A stretch of 64,000 nt of DNA from Oopsacas minuta. Its lineage: Eukaryota; Porifera; Hexactinellida; Lyssacinosida; Leucopsacidae. The stretch lies in contig JAKMXF010000310.1 of NCBI GenBank assembly GCA_024704765.1, positions 744,001-808,000 of the forward strand, given 5' to 3'. Position 1 is the stretch's first letter. Each line of letters opens with the position of its first letter. Made by a program: the position numbers and the translations under genes. Below, one piece after another: positions 44,900 through 56,029 of this stretch. A model generated the notes under the pieces. The model did not search any database, had not been told where the DNA came from, and was given only the letters and a program-made list of their open reading frames with translations.

Positions 44900-46400
44900 A
44901 TAGATCTTACACCACTGCATTGACAATACCCTGCTTTCATTCCGCTTCTAGACACTGTTCTAATTTTTTAGACATAATTTATTAGACATTTTCTTTTTGA
45001 TGTATGTATTGCAATTTATCTCAATTTATTCAGTAATTAACCTGTAACATACCTAGTGCAATAGTTAATTTATTATTAAACTAAAATAGTGTTTATTTGA
45101 CAATTAATTATTTTCACAAGATACTACGTACAGTCAACTCTTGTTAGATAGAAATACCCGCTTATATGGAAGTCTGAAATTGTATAAATATGGTCCCAAA
45201 CTGTCAAAGTAAAATCGAATTAATCGTATTTTGAAGTAATTAATTAACGCTGCTGCCCTTGAGCTTCGATATGAGGAGACTTGACTGTATATAGTTGTTT
45301 CTACCCGAGGGAGCGAGGCGGAGGCTAAAGAAACTATGTCTTGTTTCAGTATGGATACTGAATAATGACGAGTTTATCGATCTATTTTGGATAGATTGGA
45401 AACATATTAGATATCCTTTATGATTATAGGGTTGCAGGACGTCCGGTTTGGGGAGGAAATTGTCTGGGTTTATTTCTTGTGAAGTACATCCCTAGTTCCT
45501 AAACCCTAGATGAACACATATTTCCCCTAGAAATTTTTCGGGTTAGAGAAAGAATGAAATACTAGTAGGTGGAGAATACAAGCGTTCGGATAACTGAAGT
45601 TCTACTGTCGATTTGAAAATATCAAAATTGGAATCTACATATTCGATTACCCCTGAATTGAAGTTGAAACGATATCTCTAGCATAATTTGAAAGTTATGC
45701 AAAAGGATGTGAAAATATGATTAATCATGTAGATATACCCTGCATGAACGAAAGTATTCAGCCACTGCTAAAATTTCCATACAATTATTTCTAATCTCGT
45801 CTATTCTTGAGGGCAATAAAGTAAAACTGTAAGATTTAGAATATGTCCCATGCCAAATTTGGATTCAGCGTATTTAAATTCCTCAGTATACAGACTTCCT
45901 ATTTAGATACTAAAGGGTAATACTGAATATTCACTTTATGCCCTTTACACCCATTATACATTTGCTGATAGGTTTAACTAAGTGATACAAGGTTGGAAAT
46001 TTTCAAACTTATTTGTGAGTATTTGATAGAAATCTTAGAAACTGATTTATCAGAATTGTAGATTGCGAATTTGATATACCAAATATCCTCTGAATAATAA
46101 TATTTTATTGTATTGAAAGTAAAGGCTAGATTCACTATAGTATTATTTGTACCAAAATTATAGATATGGGCCCCCGAATTTATGAAAGATTGAGTATACT
46201 GTTATTCCTCTTTATCAGCAACCTCCGAGAGATTCAATTTCTAACTGAATTTAGTGTGTTTGTAGATTGTATTTCCACACTCTAACTTCATATGATTAGA
46301 GATACTTTACGCTGTATAACTCGGGTAGGATGAGTAGCTTAATATTTTGTAATTTGTAAACTTACCTACTAAATCCTAAATCCTAAATTCAATCAGGGAC
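44900..46400. other. Intergenic stretch with a MITE and minisatellite relics
   Basis: No gene supported. A pogo-type MITE sits at 45131-45287. About 45545-45615 has a repeat (AAGAATGAAATACTAGTAGG ... GGATAACTGAAGTTCTACTG) found again at 56280-56370. About 45620-45720 is an inverted dispersed-minisatellite unit. Confidence 0.6.
45131..45287. mobile_element. Pogo/Tigger-type MITE (157 bp)
   Basis: Starts CAGTCAACTCTTGTTAGATA and ends GAGGAGACTTGACTG, with TA on both sides (45129-45130 and 45288-45289). Confidence 0.8.
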
Positions 46401-47993
46401 ATGAAGTCTGTAGCTACTTCTTCTACTTCTTGCTCCAGCCACCAACTGAGTGGTTGGTTCAGTGATACTGCTAAGAGACAACCTTTCTCTTTGTCAGCAT
46501 GGAGAGAGATGGGAGGGACAATAGAGGATAATCCACCGCGTGCTAATTACCACTTTATATCATCTAAAAGGAAAAGAGGAGAGATACCCTCTGGCATTCG
46601 TTATGTATTCTCTACAAATATGTTCTATGACAACCAGAAACCAAAGGGAAGAGCGTTATTCTACCATCTACAGGCACCAGAAAGTGACTACAACAATAGG
46701 ACTAAGAGTTCAATTGATTTTGAATTATTCCCTCAATCTTCTGTAAAATCTAATGATACTACTATTACAAATGGAGATCTGGATGTGTTCTCTGAATTGG
46801 AAGACATGAAAAATTTCTCAAAAGATGATTTTAGTCCTCCTACACTGATACCTATAACCGAGTCTCAATTTTCCTTCTCACCTCATTCCCTCCATAAACA
46901 ATCAAGTGATGGTGATATACCTGCCAATTTGTCACTGAATACATCCTCAGAGGCTGACATATCTACAACACCTACTTCTGCACATATATCTTCAAGGTTA
47001 CCTTCACAACCTCTTAAATCGCTTGAGGATATGTTCAGCACATCCCAAGACACCCAACAGAATATTACTATATTTAATACACATACGTGTATATCTAGTA
47101 ATACAGAGAAATCAATTTCACAGGAGTTCCTTGCTCCAACTCCCTCGCGACCTATTGCCAATCCTATTCACTCCATAGCTGAAGAGGAAGAGATTAATTA
47201 TTCTGAGAAATCTGTAGATATTTCACCGACAGAAGAAATTCTTAATTATTCAAAATCTGAATTCAGTTCGCCTTCACCGTTATCTATGAATGAGTCTCAA
47301 TTCTACTTCTCGTCACCACCCGCTAAACGACAGTGTAGGAATGAATTACCTACAGATCTGTTATTACATACTCCCTCACCATCAGATGATGAGCTAAGAA
47401 CATCAGATCATAGACCCTTATCTCCTACTTCACAACATTCATTACCATTTAATGATATTGATATCTTTAAATCTACTCCATCTGATACACAATTGGATAC
47501 AGATATTATTTGTGATAATAATTTGGATGTTATTGTTAGTTCACGTCAATCTCCAAGGACAGGAAATGTTAGTTCTCAAGAATTCTTTACTCCTAATGTT
47601 CCCCTCTCTGTTAATACAGTCATCCGCTCAATAGTTAAAGAACATGCGACCTCTCCTCTAAGAGAGGATGTAGCCTCTTCAGGATCTCCCCCAGATAAAG
47701 AGTGTCCCCTCTCTCCCTCTGATAAGGGGAATCCCCTCTCTCCCTCTGATAAGGGGAATCCCCTCTCACCATTGCCTACAGATCATATGATTCCAGAGAA
47801 AACACCCTCACCAATTCTATTTATAAATGATAAATGCTCAGATTCTACTACTACTTCAGATATAAGCCTAGAGCTATCTCCCAGTAGTGTTCTATTGAGT
47901 TATCATGATATAGTCTCTGGGAGTATAAAGAGAGCTTTGAGCTACTTCTCAGAGGACGAATTGACATTCCTTAAGAAGTATAATAAATGTTAG
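46401..47993 (+). CDS. Unidentified disordered protein with an internal duplication
   Basis: 530 residues in one exon; Ser, Pro, Asp and Glu rich. The first 90 residues are less disordered and basic (ANYHFISSKRKRGEIPSGIR, then YVFSTNMFYDNQKPKGRALFYHL). Two diverged copies of a block follow: about 140-265 (SPPTLIPITESQFSFSP ... SISQEFLAPTPSRPIANPIHSIAEE) and 285-415 (SPSPLSMNESQFYFSSPPAKR ... VSSQEFFTPNVPLSVNTVIRSIVKE). A 27-bp tandem repeat encodes SPSDKGNPL twice (about 437-454). The last 35 residues are helical (YHDIVSGSIKRALSYFSEDE, then LTFLKKYNKC). The KRKR and PPAKRQ stretches suggest a nuclear protein with many SP sites. I do not recognise the family. Confidence 0.75.
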   Translation: MKSVATSSTSCSSHQLSGWFSDTAKRQPFSLSAWREMGGTIEDNPPRANYHFISSKRKRGEIPSGIRYVFSTNMFYDNQKPKGRALFYHLQAPESDYNNRTKSSIDFELFPQSSVKSNDTTITNGDLDVFSELEDMKNFSKDDFSPPTLIPITESQFSFSPHSLHKQSSDGDIPANLSLNTSSEADISTTPTSAHISSRLPSQPLKSLEDMFSTSQDTQQNITIFNTHTCISSNTEKSISQEFLAPTPSRPIANPIHSIAEEEEINYSEKSVDISPTEEILNYSKSEFSSPSPLSMNESQFYFSSPPAKRQCRNELPTDLLLHTPSPSDDELRTSDHRPLSPTSQHSLPFNDIDIFKSTPSDTQLDTDIICDNNLDVIVSSRQSPRTGNVSSQEFFTPNVPLSVNTVIRSIVKEHATSPLREDVASSGSPPDKECPLSPSDKGNPLSPSDKGNPLSPLPTDHMIPEKTPSPILFINDKCSDSTTTSDISLELSPSSVLLSYHDIVSGSIKRALSYFSEDELTFLKKYNKC

Positions 47994-48921
47994 TACAGTA
48001 TATCACTTATCTAGTTGATTTATAATATAATCATTTTATCAAATTACAGTAGATCCGTTTAATAACTTGTGACCATGGGCTTATTGCTTTGTATTCGTAG
48101 AATATTTTTCGGAATACATTGAATTTTCTTAACCACAATGTGGAAATTCATTGTAAACAACGAAGATGCCACAATATTTAGTACTTTTTAGCTGAAAATC
48201 GAAGGACCATAAGCGTTTCCACAACTTGGGAATAAAATGTTGACTATAATGTTGAGCTCTAATTTCTAAACTGAAAAATATAGTTTAATAATCCAAATAT
48301 TTCCATAAAGAAGCACCTTCGCGTTGCTTTAAAGTAACGGAACGGCGTTCCCCTCCGTCCCTCCCAATACACCCCTGGCCCAGTGGCGGATCTCTCAATT
48401 TTCTAGTATTCTAGTGGGATCGGAACGTAGCCCCGCCCTTAGACAACAATAATTACTACCACATTAACCTTTCTACTGTCACCTAGGTTATCTTGAAACA
48501 ATTTGTCCTAACTGCGTAGTACACATTTTGTTGGAGTGTTTCAGATTGACTTTTGTGCTTGACAGGATACATTTGATCAGGGCAATAGTAATACTCGAAA
48601 ATATTACTCCTTAGATCAATACAAAGCTATATCCCTGATATTTTTGTGAGATCACGTAATATTGAGGTTAAAATGCGAGTAACCGAGCCAAAATTTTAGA
48701 GTTTGCAATTTGAGCCAAATATTGCAGTGAATTAATAATATAATATATTAATGATTTAATTCCACAATTATCTTATGTTATGTTTGGCTACTCTGCTGGG
48801 ATATCCTTATTCCCAGTTAGCTTGAGTCAGTACAAGAATAGAGATCGAATTTTTCGAATATGGTAGTACAAGTTATGGGTACAAATGTTGGTTAGACCAG
48901 GATTTGGCTATTCACTTGGAG
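47994..48921. other. Intergenic stretch left of the hAT element
   Basis: No gene supported. A hAT-MITE-like end CAGTGGCGGATCTCTC occurs at about 48380. Confidence 0.5.
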
Positions 48922-49167
48922 CAGGGTTGATAAAAATCATGATTTTTTTAAAAAAATCAAAAAAATCGGATTTTTTTTATTTAAATCGGATTTTTATTAA
49001 TTTAAATCCGATTTTGTTTGACAGCTGACTGAACCATCCGGCCGTATCACCTGTCCTTGTTATAATAATGTATGCGTATTTATGAATTGTGAAGATTGAT
49101 ACATATAAATAAATGAATACATAATTGTGGTCTATCTCGTAGAATATAGTGTAGAAAATAGAATAAT

Positions 49168-50862
49168 TTAATTTTTCATGTTCAATATCCTATAAACGAA
49201 CACCAGTTTAGCCGCCTTCTCAATTCCAAGTCGGTTGCGAGTTTTTGACTGTATATATCCAAATGTAGAAAATATACGTTCAATTCCCGCACTTGAAGCA
49301 ATTGCGGTGAGAAGTTGTTCAGCAACTTTAGTAATATCTTTCCCCAACGTTCCATGCATTGATGCCCACCAGCAAGCTGGCGTAATATTATCAACTACAT
49401 CGTCACTAAACATGTAGGATTTGAAAGGATCATATCCTGCTTTGAACTGCAAGACAGTCGCCATTGCATTTGGACAATGCTGATGAATATATTCCATTGC
49501 ATCGGTAGCTTCTTTCTCAGTGAGTTTTCTTCCTCTATACCTTGGGTCTATTAAGTTCGCAGAAAAGTGTGCTGGAGAAATAGCTTGGGCAGCTCTTTCG
49601 TCTACTTTTCTTAGTACATGTGCCGGTTGCTGTGAACTTAGAAGATCCTCATAAAGTGTTTTCCATACTTCAACTGTATCGCTAATTATAGCATTTTCCC
49701 TTTGAATTCTATCTAGAGCAACTGAAATTGGTTTTAATCTAATAAAGAGATCTTCAGCGTTACGTTTGATAGAATAATTCTTAACTTTATTACCAATGTT
49801 CGAATTTATCTCATCACGATATTCCTCACAGACCTGTACAAGGATATGCCAGTTAGAAATATAGCTTTTCAAACAGTCCGTCAAAGTATTCCATCTAATT
49901 TCATGTGGGATAACAAGAGAATTACCACCAGCTTGCTTGTATCTAGCTGCAGGTAGATGTGTATGTCTAAAATATTTGACTATCTGGACAACTTGTTCTT
50001 TTACCCCAGTAATCTGTACATCTTGTGCTAATAGGTTCAACAAATGAGCAGAGCATCCGTATGTCAATATTTCATTCGGTATCCTTTTTTGTAAATCTCT
50101 TCTCATTTTTGCCATATTGGCTGCGTTGTCAGTTACAACGTTACGTACATGACATCTAAAATTTATCTCACAGGAAATAATAGCATCTGCAGCAAGTTCT
50201 GCCAGATATTCTGATGTGTGACTATGTCCAGAGGTATCAATTGTCTCAGTAAGGAAAGTCCCTCCTTTGTCAGTTGTAACACTCACACACACGACAGGTT
50301 CATTATGTACGTTACTCCATCCATCCAGTGATAAGGAGACTGTCTTATCCTCCAGGGTTTTTCTGCATGTATCCAAGAGAGATCCTTGTACATTATTTAA
50401 TAGTTTATTCCCTATATCATGGCGATTTGGTGGTATATAACCTGGCCGTAGCATCTTTATTAGTTTCATAAACTCGGGGTGTTCAACAGCTATAAAAGGC
50501 GTGTTAGTTGCGTAAATATAACGAGCAATTTGGAGATCCAGTAATTCTGCCTCTGATTTCGAAGTCTTCATGACATATTCACCGATATGAGTAATCCTAG
50601 GTCTTTTTTCTTTAGCAAAAAGACTTGTATCAGGCACTTCTCCACATAATGCAGTTGATCTGGCTACTAAATCAATTGATTCATTTTCAGCTATTATGGG
50701 ATGGTCTTGCATGCTGCATGAAGAATAATGTTGCTTAAGGCGGTTGACCACCCCCTGCATCTCCTTTTTGCAAAGTTTACACCTTGCTTTCCAGCCAGCA
50801 ACTCCTTCTGTCGTATACCGTTCGAAGTGGACCCATATATCATCTTGTTTCCTACCTGCCAT
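49168..50862 (-). CDS. hAT-family transposase (BED finger, DUF659, hAT dimerisation)
   Basis: 564 residues in one exon. An N-terminal BED zinc finger (about 8-50, CKLCKKEMQGVVNRLKQHYSSC) binds DNA. The catalytic region contains SLSLDGWSNVHNEPV and VVTDNAANM, carrying the first two catalytic Asp positions of hAT enzymes, with the DUF659-type segment between. The C-terminal hAT dimerisation motif reads SSAGIERIFSTFGYIQSKTRNRLGIEKA. No stop or frameshift is seen. The reading frame ends about 250 bp inside the left end and starts about 450 bp inside the right end. Confidence 0.95.
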   Translation of the reverse strand: MAGRKQDDIWVHFERYTTEGVAGWKARCKLCKKEMQGVVNRLKQHYSSCSMQDHPIIAENESIDLVARSTALCGEVPDTSLFAKEKRPRITHIGEYVMKTSKSEAELLDLQIARYIYATNTPFIAVEHPEFMKLIKMLRPGYIPPNRHDIGNKLLNNVQGSLLDTCRKTLEDKTVSLSLDGWSNVHNEPVVCVSVTTDKGGTFLTETIDTSGHSHTSEYLAELAADAIISCEINFRCHVRNVVTDNAANMAKMRRDLQKRIPNEILTYGCSAHLLNLLAQDVQITGVKEQVVQIVKYFRHTHLPAARYKQAGGNSLVIPHEIRWNTLTDCLKSYISNWHILVQVCEEYRDEINSNIGNKVKNYSIKRNAEDLFIRLKPISVALDRIQRENAIISDTVEVWKTLYEDLLSSQQPAHVLRKVDERAAQAISPAHFSANLIDPRYRGRKLTEKEATDAMEYIHQHCPNAMATVLQFKAGYDPFKSYMFSDDVVDNITPACWWASMHGTLGKDITKVAEQLLTAIASSAGIERIFSTFGYIQSKTRNRLGIEKAAKLVFVYRILNMKN

Positions 50863-50946
50863 ATCAAGTGTTGTTAAATGCTAAGGATAGTAGTAATCTA
50901 ATAGTTATAAATCTTTTGTAAGTGGTTGTTTAAATATATATATATA

Positions 50947-51091
50947 GACTCAGGGTCGCTTATTAATAACCAGCTTAATATGAACATTCGTTCATTATGA
51001 ACAACCTCTCAGGTCCCGATTCTTCGGCTTACATAAGATTTGTACTCAGCCAAGTCATTATGAAGGGGTTCACAATAAGCGACCCTGACTG
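50947..51091. mobile_element. Pogo/Tigger-type MITE nested in the hAT element (145 bp)
   Basis: Right end read inward is CAGTCAGGGTCGCTTATT with TA outside (51092-51093); the left end is GACTCAGGGTCGCTTATT with TA at 50945-50946. It lies upstream of the transposase start, between the gene and the right end. Confidence 0.8.
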
Positions 51092-51315
51092 TACAAATCA
51101 TTTATTTTTATTTAAATCGAACAACCCTGCCGTCAAATGAATAGATTTTCGATAGGTATAAATTTATAATAGCAAAATGGACATAATCAGCTTGATAAGA
51201 TAATAAAAACATAAAAATATTGAATTGAAAGAAGATATTTTGATAAAACTCGGATTTTTGATTTAAATCATGATTTTTATTAATAAAAATCATTGATTTA
51301 AATCAAACAACCCTG

Positions 51316-52000
51316 ACTTGGAGTGCATGGGAGTAGTTTACCAGGGACAATCCCACTGGCACATATTACCTTTGGGGTGGCATGCCCCGTGCACGAGTTT
51401 ACCATGGAGACGTTAATTATTTATTTATTAACTAGATAAACATAAAGCCAGGGGATTTATTGTCTTCTCATACTACTTAACTTACTTAGAGACTGAGGCC
51501 ATTACTATTTGACATTAGCATGATGTGATTTTGTAAATATCTTCCCAACTATGTGTAGTCTGTAGTTGAATTATCTAAATGGCACCGCAAGCCATGTATG
51601 CTAGCTATATGCTATATTGTAGGCTTTGTAGTGGATTGATGTGTATTCCTATTACGTAATTATGGGAATCATAATTTTAAAATTCCCAATTATAGCAATG
51701 TATTATTTCTACTCAGAAGAATCCTTCTATTATTTTATTGTAACTTCAATTTCTGAGATATAAATATTTTATTTAAATTTTTAATGATTTATTATTTCAC
51801 TAGATTTCCTTATTGAAGTGCTTGACGATATATTCACTTTACAAAACTCAGAACTTTTGCGAATTTGCGAATCGAATATTTCATTTCAACCAAGATCTCT
51901 TTTCTTCGATTTTATAATAAACTTATCGAACGAATTACGAATTTCGAATTGTTTATAAGATCTCTATTGTGTATACTTCGTTCACTAATTACGTCGAAAT
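51316..52000. other. Intergenic stretch upstream of the pseudokinase-Kelch gene
   Basis: Begins with the right hAT target duplication. A+T-rich otherwise, no gene seen; expected to contain the promoter of the next gene. Confidence 0.5.
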
Positions 52001-54361
52001 TTGGAAATGAGTGTTTTGGAAGATCAACAATCTTTACCTAACGACAATACTCCTGAGGAGAAAGTGAAGAGAATGGTAGAACCAATAAATCTATTTGATC
52101 ACGAGGAGAGGAACAACAGTCCCTCTCTCCCTCTGCTCACCTGTGAAATAGAGTCTGTACAGTTACTTAGTGTCACGGTAGGATCTGGTGCATTCAGTGA
52201 AATCAGTCAGGTTATATGGTATGGCTCTTATTGCGCTGGAAAACGTATAAACTTGTTTCGTGTATCTCCTAGAGCTGGAAACAGTGATGAAGCATTCCTA
52301 TCATATTGTGAGAGAGCTATGACATTACGTCATCCTAATCTAGTAGAATTCTACGGTGTGTTCAGACCTCGTACAACATGCCCTATCCTTGTCACTGAGC
52401 TGATGTACTGTTCATTACGTCATCGTATAAACGCAGTAGCATATCCCACCCTTACCTTTATAGAGAAGTGTAACATAGCTTACAGTACTATATGTGCACT
52501 CACTTACCTCCATTCTATCACTCCCCCGCTAAATCACGGTAACCTAACTCCAGATAATATCCTACTCGATCAACAGCTACGTACTAAGGTCTCTGATGCT
52601 GGATTAGCCCGTACTCTAAGTGAGAACCACTCTAACATGCTGGAGTGCTATAAACACGTAGGTATACTAGCATACATGCCTCCGGAAGTAGATACAGACT
52701 GCTCTACGGCTACTGACGTGTTTAGCTTTGGAGTAGTATTCCTGGAAATGCTGTGTGAGATGTACCCACAGCCTGTAGCAGACCCGGTGATACCAGAACC
52801 TGACCATCTAAACTCATCAGCTGATCGCACTCAGAACGAGATAGAGAGACGTAGAATGTATCTTAACCTTATACAAGACCGTCCTTTCTGTAGCGAGATA
52901 ATACAGCACTGTCTGTCTGACGAGCCAGAGCAGCGTCCTGTAGCTGACTTCATAGCTAACATATTCAGGAACAAAGGACACGAATGGAAGAACAATGTCC
53001 CTGGGAACAGTGCTAAAATAGAGCTACCTCACTCTTTTATCTTCCCTCCTCCTTCTGACCAGATGCGAGGTAGTGAGATAATGACTCCTACTGAGAAACT
53101 GATGCTAGGTAACCTGCTAAACAGTCCTAGTCCTGCTGAACCCTCCAAAAGTATGTCTGTTATGTGGAGTGAGGCAAACAAGCATGGAGAGCTCACAGAT
53201 GCAAACAAAATATATTCAAATCCTCTCCCGGGACCCTCCTACTACACGCCAGCTGGTTTTGCTCCATTCCCTATGTCACAACGCGGAAATTTCGGTCCCT
53301 TCATGGGTCCTCACATCCCCATCCCATTTCCCACGGTCCCATCCTACAACTACAATCCCCGTAAGAACCGCATGCCTCTTCAACCTGTACCAGAGATACT
53401 CTCCAACTACACCCCTGACATGGAAGCACTACGTATAGAAGCTGGGGAGATGTACATAGAACGATTGGAGAGTTCAGCACAGCTAGAACCCATCTCCACT
53501 GACCACGTGCCTCTCCCCCAGAAGATCGACAGATGTGAAGTAATATCATGTGATAAGATTCTATTCTTATATGACCTACAGGAGGGATTCACGTATGCTT
53601 ATGACACTATGGTACAGAAATGGAATGAGGTACCACAGTGTCCTCGTGTAGGTGCTGCTCCTGTATTCTACAAGAACCAGCTAGTAGTTCTTGGAGGTAA
53701 GAAGGACCCTAGCTGTACCTTCATTGGGAAGGAGTTATTCGCGTTGGAATACGACCCCTTACACAGCTCCTGGAGTCAGAAGTATGCCTCTATGCTGAGA
53801 CACAGAAGATTCGCAGTAGCATTCTCTTATCGTGAGTTTATTGTAGTGATAGGAGGTGATTCTGGACTGAATAGTGTAGAAGTATACAGTGGTACCAAGG
53901 ATGTATGGTCTCGTGCTGCCAACTTCATTGAAACATCTCGTTTCGTGGATTCTGCTGTTGTTATTAATGACCACGCCTACGTGTTACTGAGCGCTCAGAC
54001 TAAACAGACTCTGAACAAATATTCAGTTGTATACTGGGCTAACTTATCTGTACTGAATGAGGGTAGTGATGATCTAGTATGGTTCCTATTGGATGACAAG
54101 ATTGCTCAACCTTCATATGCACTCGCGAAATGGGACAGTTTTCTATTCGCAGTTACCTGTGTTAGACAGTCCTACTCAGAACTTCTTGTATATGATATGG
54201 AGCGTAACCGCTGGGCTTTCCTCTGTAGCCTAAAGGTCAGACACACCCTCTGCGGAACAGGAGTCCTACAGACCGGACATAACTGCGCTCAGATATTTAT
54301 CCTCGGTGGGAATAACAGGGAAGGTGTAGGTGATCTAGTCTCCGTAAAAAGTTTAATTTAA
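52001..54361 (+). CDS. Pseudokinase with C-terminal Kelch repeats
   Basis: 786 residues in one exon. The kinase fold spans about 52-330: glycine loop GSGAFS (61-66), Lys81 in AGKRI, LRHPNLVEFYG, then NHGNLTPDN in place of HRDLKPxN and SDAGLAR in place of DFG (Asp199 kept), MPPEV for APE, and a normal end (C...EPEQRPVADFI). The catalytic-loop Asp is Asn181 and the Lys is Thr, so phosphotransfer is doubtful. After a Pro-rich linker come Kelch-type strands (about 505-780: YDTMVQKWNEVPQCPRVGAA, FYKNQLVVLGG, YREFIVVIGGDSGLNSVEVY and similar), enough for most of a six-bladed propeller. The role is probably scaffolding. No close relative is recognised. Confidence 0.85.
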   Translation: MEMSVLEDQQSLPNDNTPEEKVKRMVEPINLFDHEERNNSPSLPLLTCEIESVQLLSVTVGSGAFSEISQVIWYGSYCAGKRINLFRVSPRAGNSDEAFLSYCERAMTLRHPNLVEFYGVFRPRTTCPILVTELMYCSLRHRINAVAYPTLTFIEKCNIAYSTICALTYLHSITPPLNHGNLTPDNILLDQQLRTKVSDAGLARTLSENHSNMLECYKHVGILAYMPPEVDTDCSTATDVFSFGVVFLEMLCEMYPQPVADPVIPEPDHLNSSADRTQNEIERRRMYLNLIQDRPFCSEIIQHCLSDEPEQRPVADFIANIFRNKGHEWKNNVPGNSAKIELPHSFIFPPPSDQMRGSEIMTPTEKLMLGNLLNSPSPAEPSKSMSVMWSEANKHGELTDANKIYSNPLPGPSYYTPAGFAPFPMSQRGNFGPFMGPHIPIPFPTVPSYNYNPRKNRMPLQPVPEILSNYTPDMEALRIEAGEMYIERLESSAQLEPISTDHVPLPQKIDRCEVISCDKILFLYDLQEGFTYAYDTMVQKWNEVPQCPRVGAAPVFYKNQLVVLGGKKDPSCTFIGKELFALEYDPLHSSWSQKYASMLRHRRFAVAFSYREFIVVIGGDSGLNSVEVYSGTKDVWSRAANFIETSRFVDSAVVINDHAYVLLSAQTKQTLNKYSVVYWANLSVLNEGSDDLVWFLLDDKIAQPSYALAKWDSFLFAVTCVRQSYSELLVYDMERNRWAFLCSLKVRHTLCGTGVLQTGHNCAQIFILGGNNREGVGDLVSVKSLI

Positions 54362-56029
54362 TCAGTGTCTTAGACAAATCTCCTACCCTCTCTATCCTCT
54401 TTAAACTATTAACTACTTATTCACTCACGCGCCAGGCCCTAGCGTATATAATTTCGATTTATCTTTCATAATGATTTGACTATTGAGTTCAATTCCGATT
54501 AGAATGTGTATATAAAAGCTTTATTTGAACTTTACTTGTTCTGTGTCGTATAAATTAGCTTGTTTATTAATGTGATTCATTCGTGATACAAATAATTTCT
54601 CAATTTCGTTCACGATACCAATACGGTAACAGATATTGTTCCTCTTCCAGGCATACCCGAGGGGCTATAAGATTGGTACCAAGGATAGGGAAAAGATACA
54701 ATAAAGATCTATACCTACATTAAATGCATTACTCTCTATTCAGTAACTCTAACATCAAAATAACCATATCCATGATTGAACCTATTGAAATTGAAATCCT
54801 GGGGGCCTGGCGTACACTGTACAATATCTCATATCGTTCTAAAGTAAGATAAATTTATTTGGAATGTGCTCAAAATACTTCTAATTAGGAATTGTTTAAA
54901 GACGCACTGTCATATTACTTTTGCTCGTGTTTCAGTAGGCATATTTGTGATTAATTAGTTTGATATACATCAGTTGTATTGGTGAATTTGTTTTCCTACT
55001 GTAGTTCCGGTAGTTGATACACTAAATAATCGGTTCCCAACCTAGGGCCCATGGACTCCTTGGTGCACCACCGACTACAGCAAGTGGTCCACAGGATCTA
55101 TTACAGTCTATGGGAAGGTCCACAGAATGCCTTAACATTGGTATAGGAGTCCACTCAGGGTTTCATCCAAGGTTCTCAGTGCCATACGCCTAAAAATGGA
55201 TTCTAATTCATTTCATACGTATACGCCTAGACTATACATTTTGCATTTATGAAATAGCAGCTTCTACCCCTAGAGAGAAATTTTCATACTCCCAGAGATA
55301 TATTTGCCAAAATTTATGCGTCTGTAGGCCCGCCGCATACGCCTGGATAATACCCTGGGTCCACTGGTGAAAAAATTGGGAAACGCTGCGCTAAATACAT
55401 ATCCATAGTAGTAATACTATTATACAATAAACTTGGGATTTAACGACATCGGCTTTAGCGACAGTTTCTTTGCCCATAAATCCGCAATAGATCTTGTACA
55501 CGCCATACTTCTTCTACAACGACCTGTTAGATAACTAAATTATTGTAGTTTATATGAAAATACAGTAAACGAATTTCTAACAAGTCCTAGAAACTCGGTT
55601 TTGAGCGGTAAGTTACGATTTTTTAATGTAAAATTGTAAATTATAAGTTAGATTGGTATTGGTAGACTGTATGTAATTGTATTTGCACTGTATTTGGAAT
55701 TATAAATACATCTTGAGAGCTTGATTTGACTAATTCTACAACCCACATCATTCCACACTTTAACAAAAGTAAGTGAATCGATGTTGATTTCCAATACCGA
55801 CTGACGATTATACAAATCAACTTTTGACCAAATCTACATATATTACAGTCATTAATTTAATGAATATAGAATACAAAACAACAGGATATGTTAATTTGAA
55901 TAACATAATATCACAAAAAAATATTTGCAGTATAAAGTTACAAACCAACTAGTACACAATATTACTACTAATGTAAAAGCTAGTAAAACTATTTACTAGA
56001 TTGATTAACCACCACTACATTTAATCATT

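Larger units (their letters stand above)
48922..51315 (-). mobile_element. Complete hAT transposon with 8-bp target duplication
   Basis: The element is 2394 bp. It starts CAGGGTTGATAAAAATCATG and ends with the inverted relative ...CAACCCTG, each followed inward by A+T-rich subterminal repeats of AAAATC type. The flanks are identical 8-mers, ACTTGGAG, at 48914-48921 and 51316-51323: the exact target duplication of hAT elements. It carries one uninterrupted transposase gene and a nested pogo-type MITE at 50947-51091. Confidence 0.96.
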
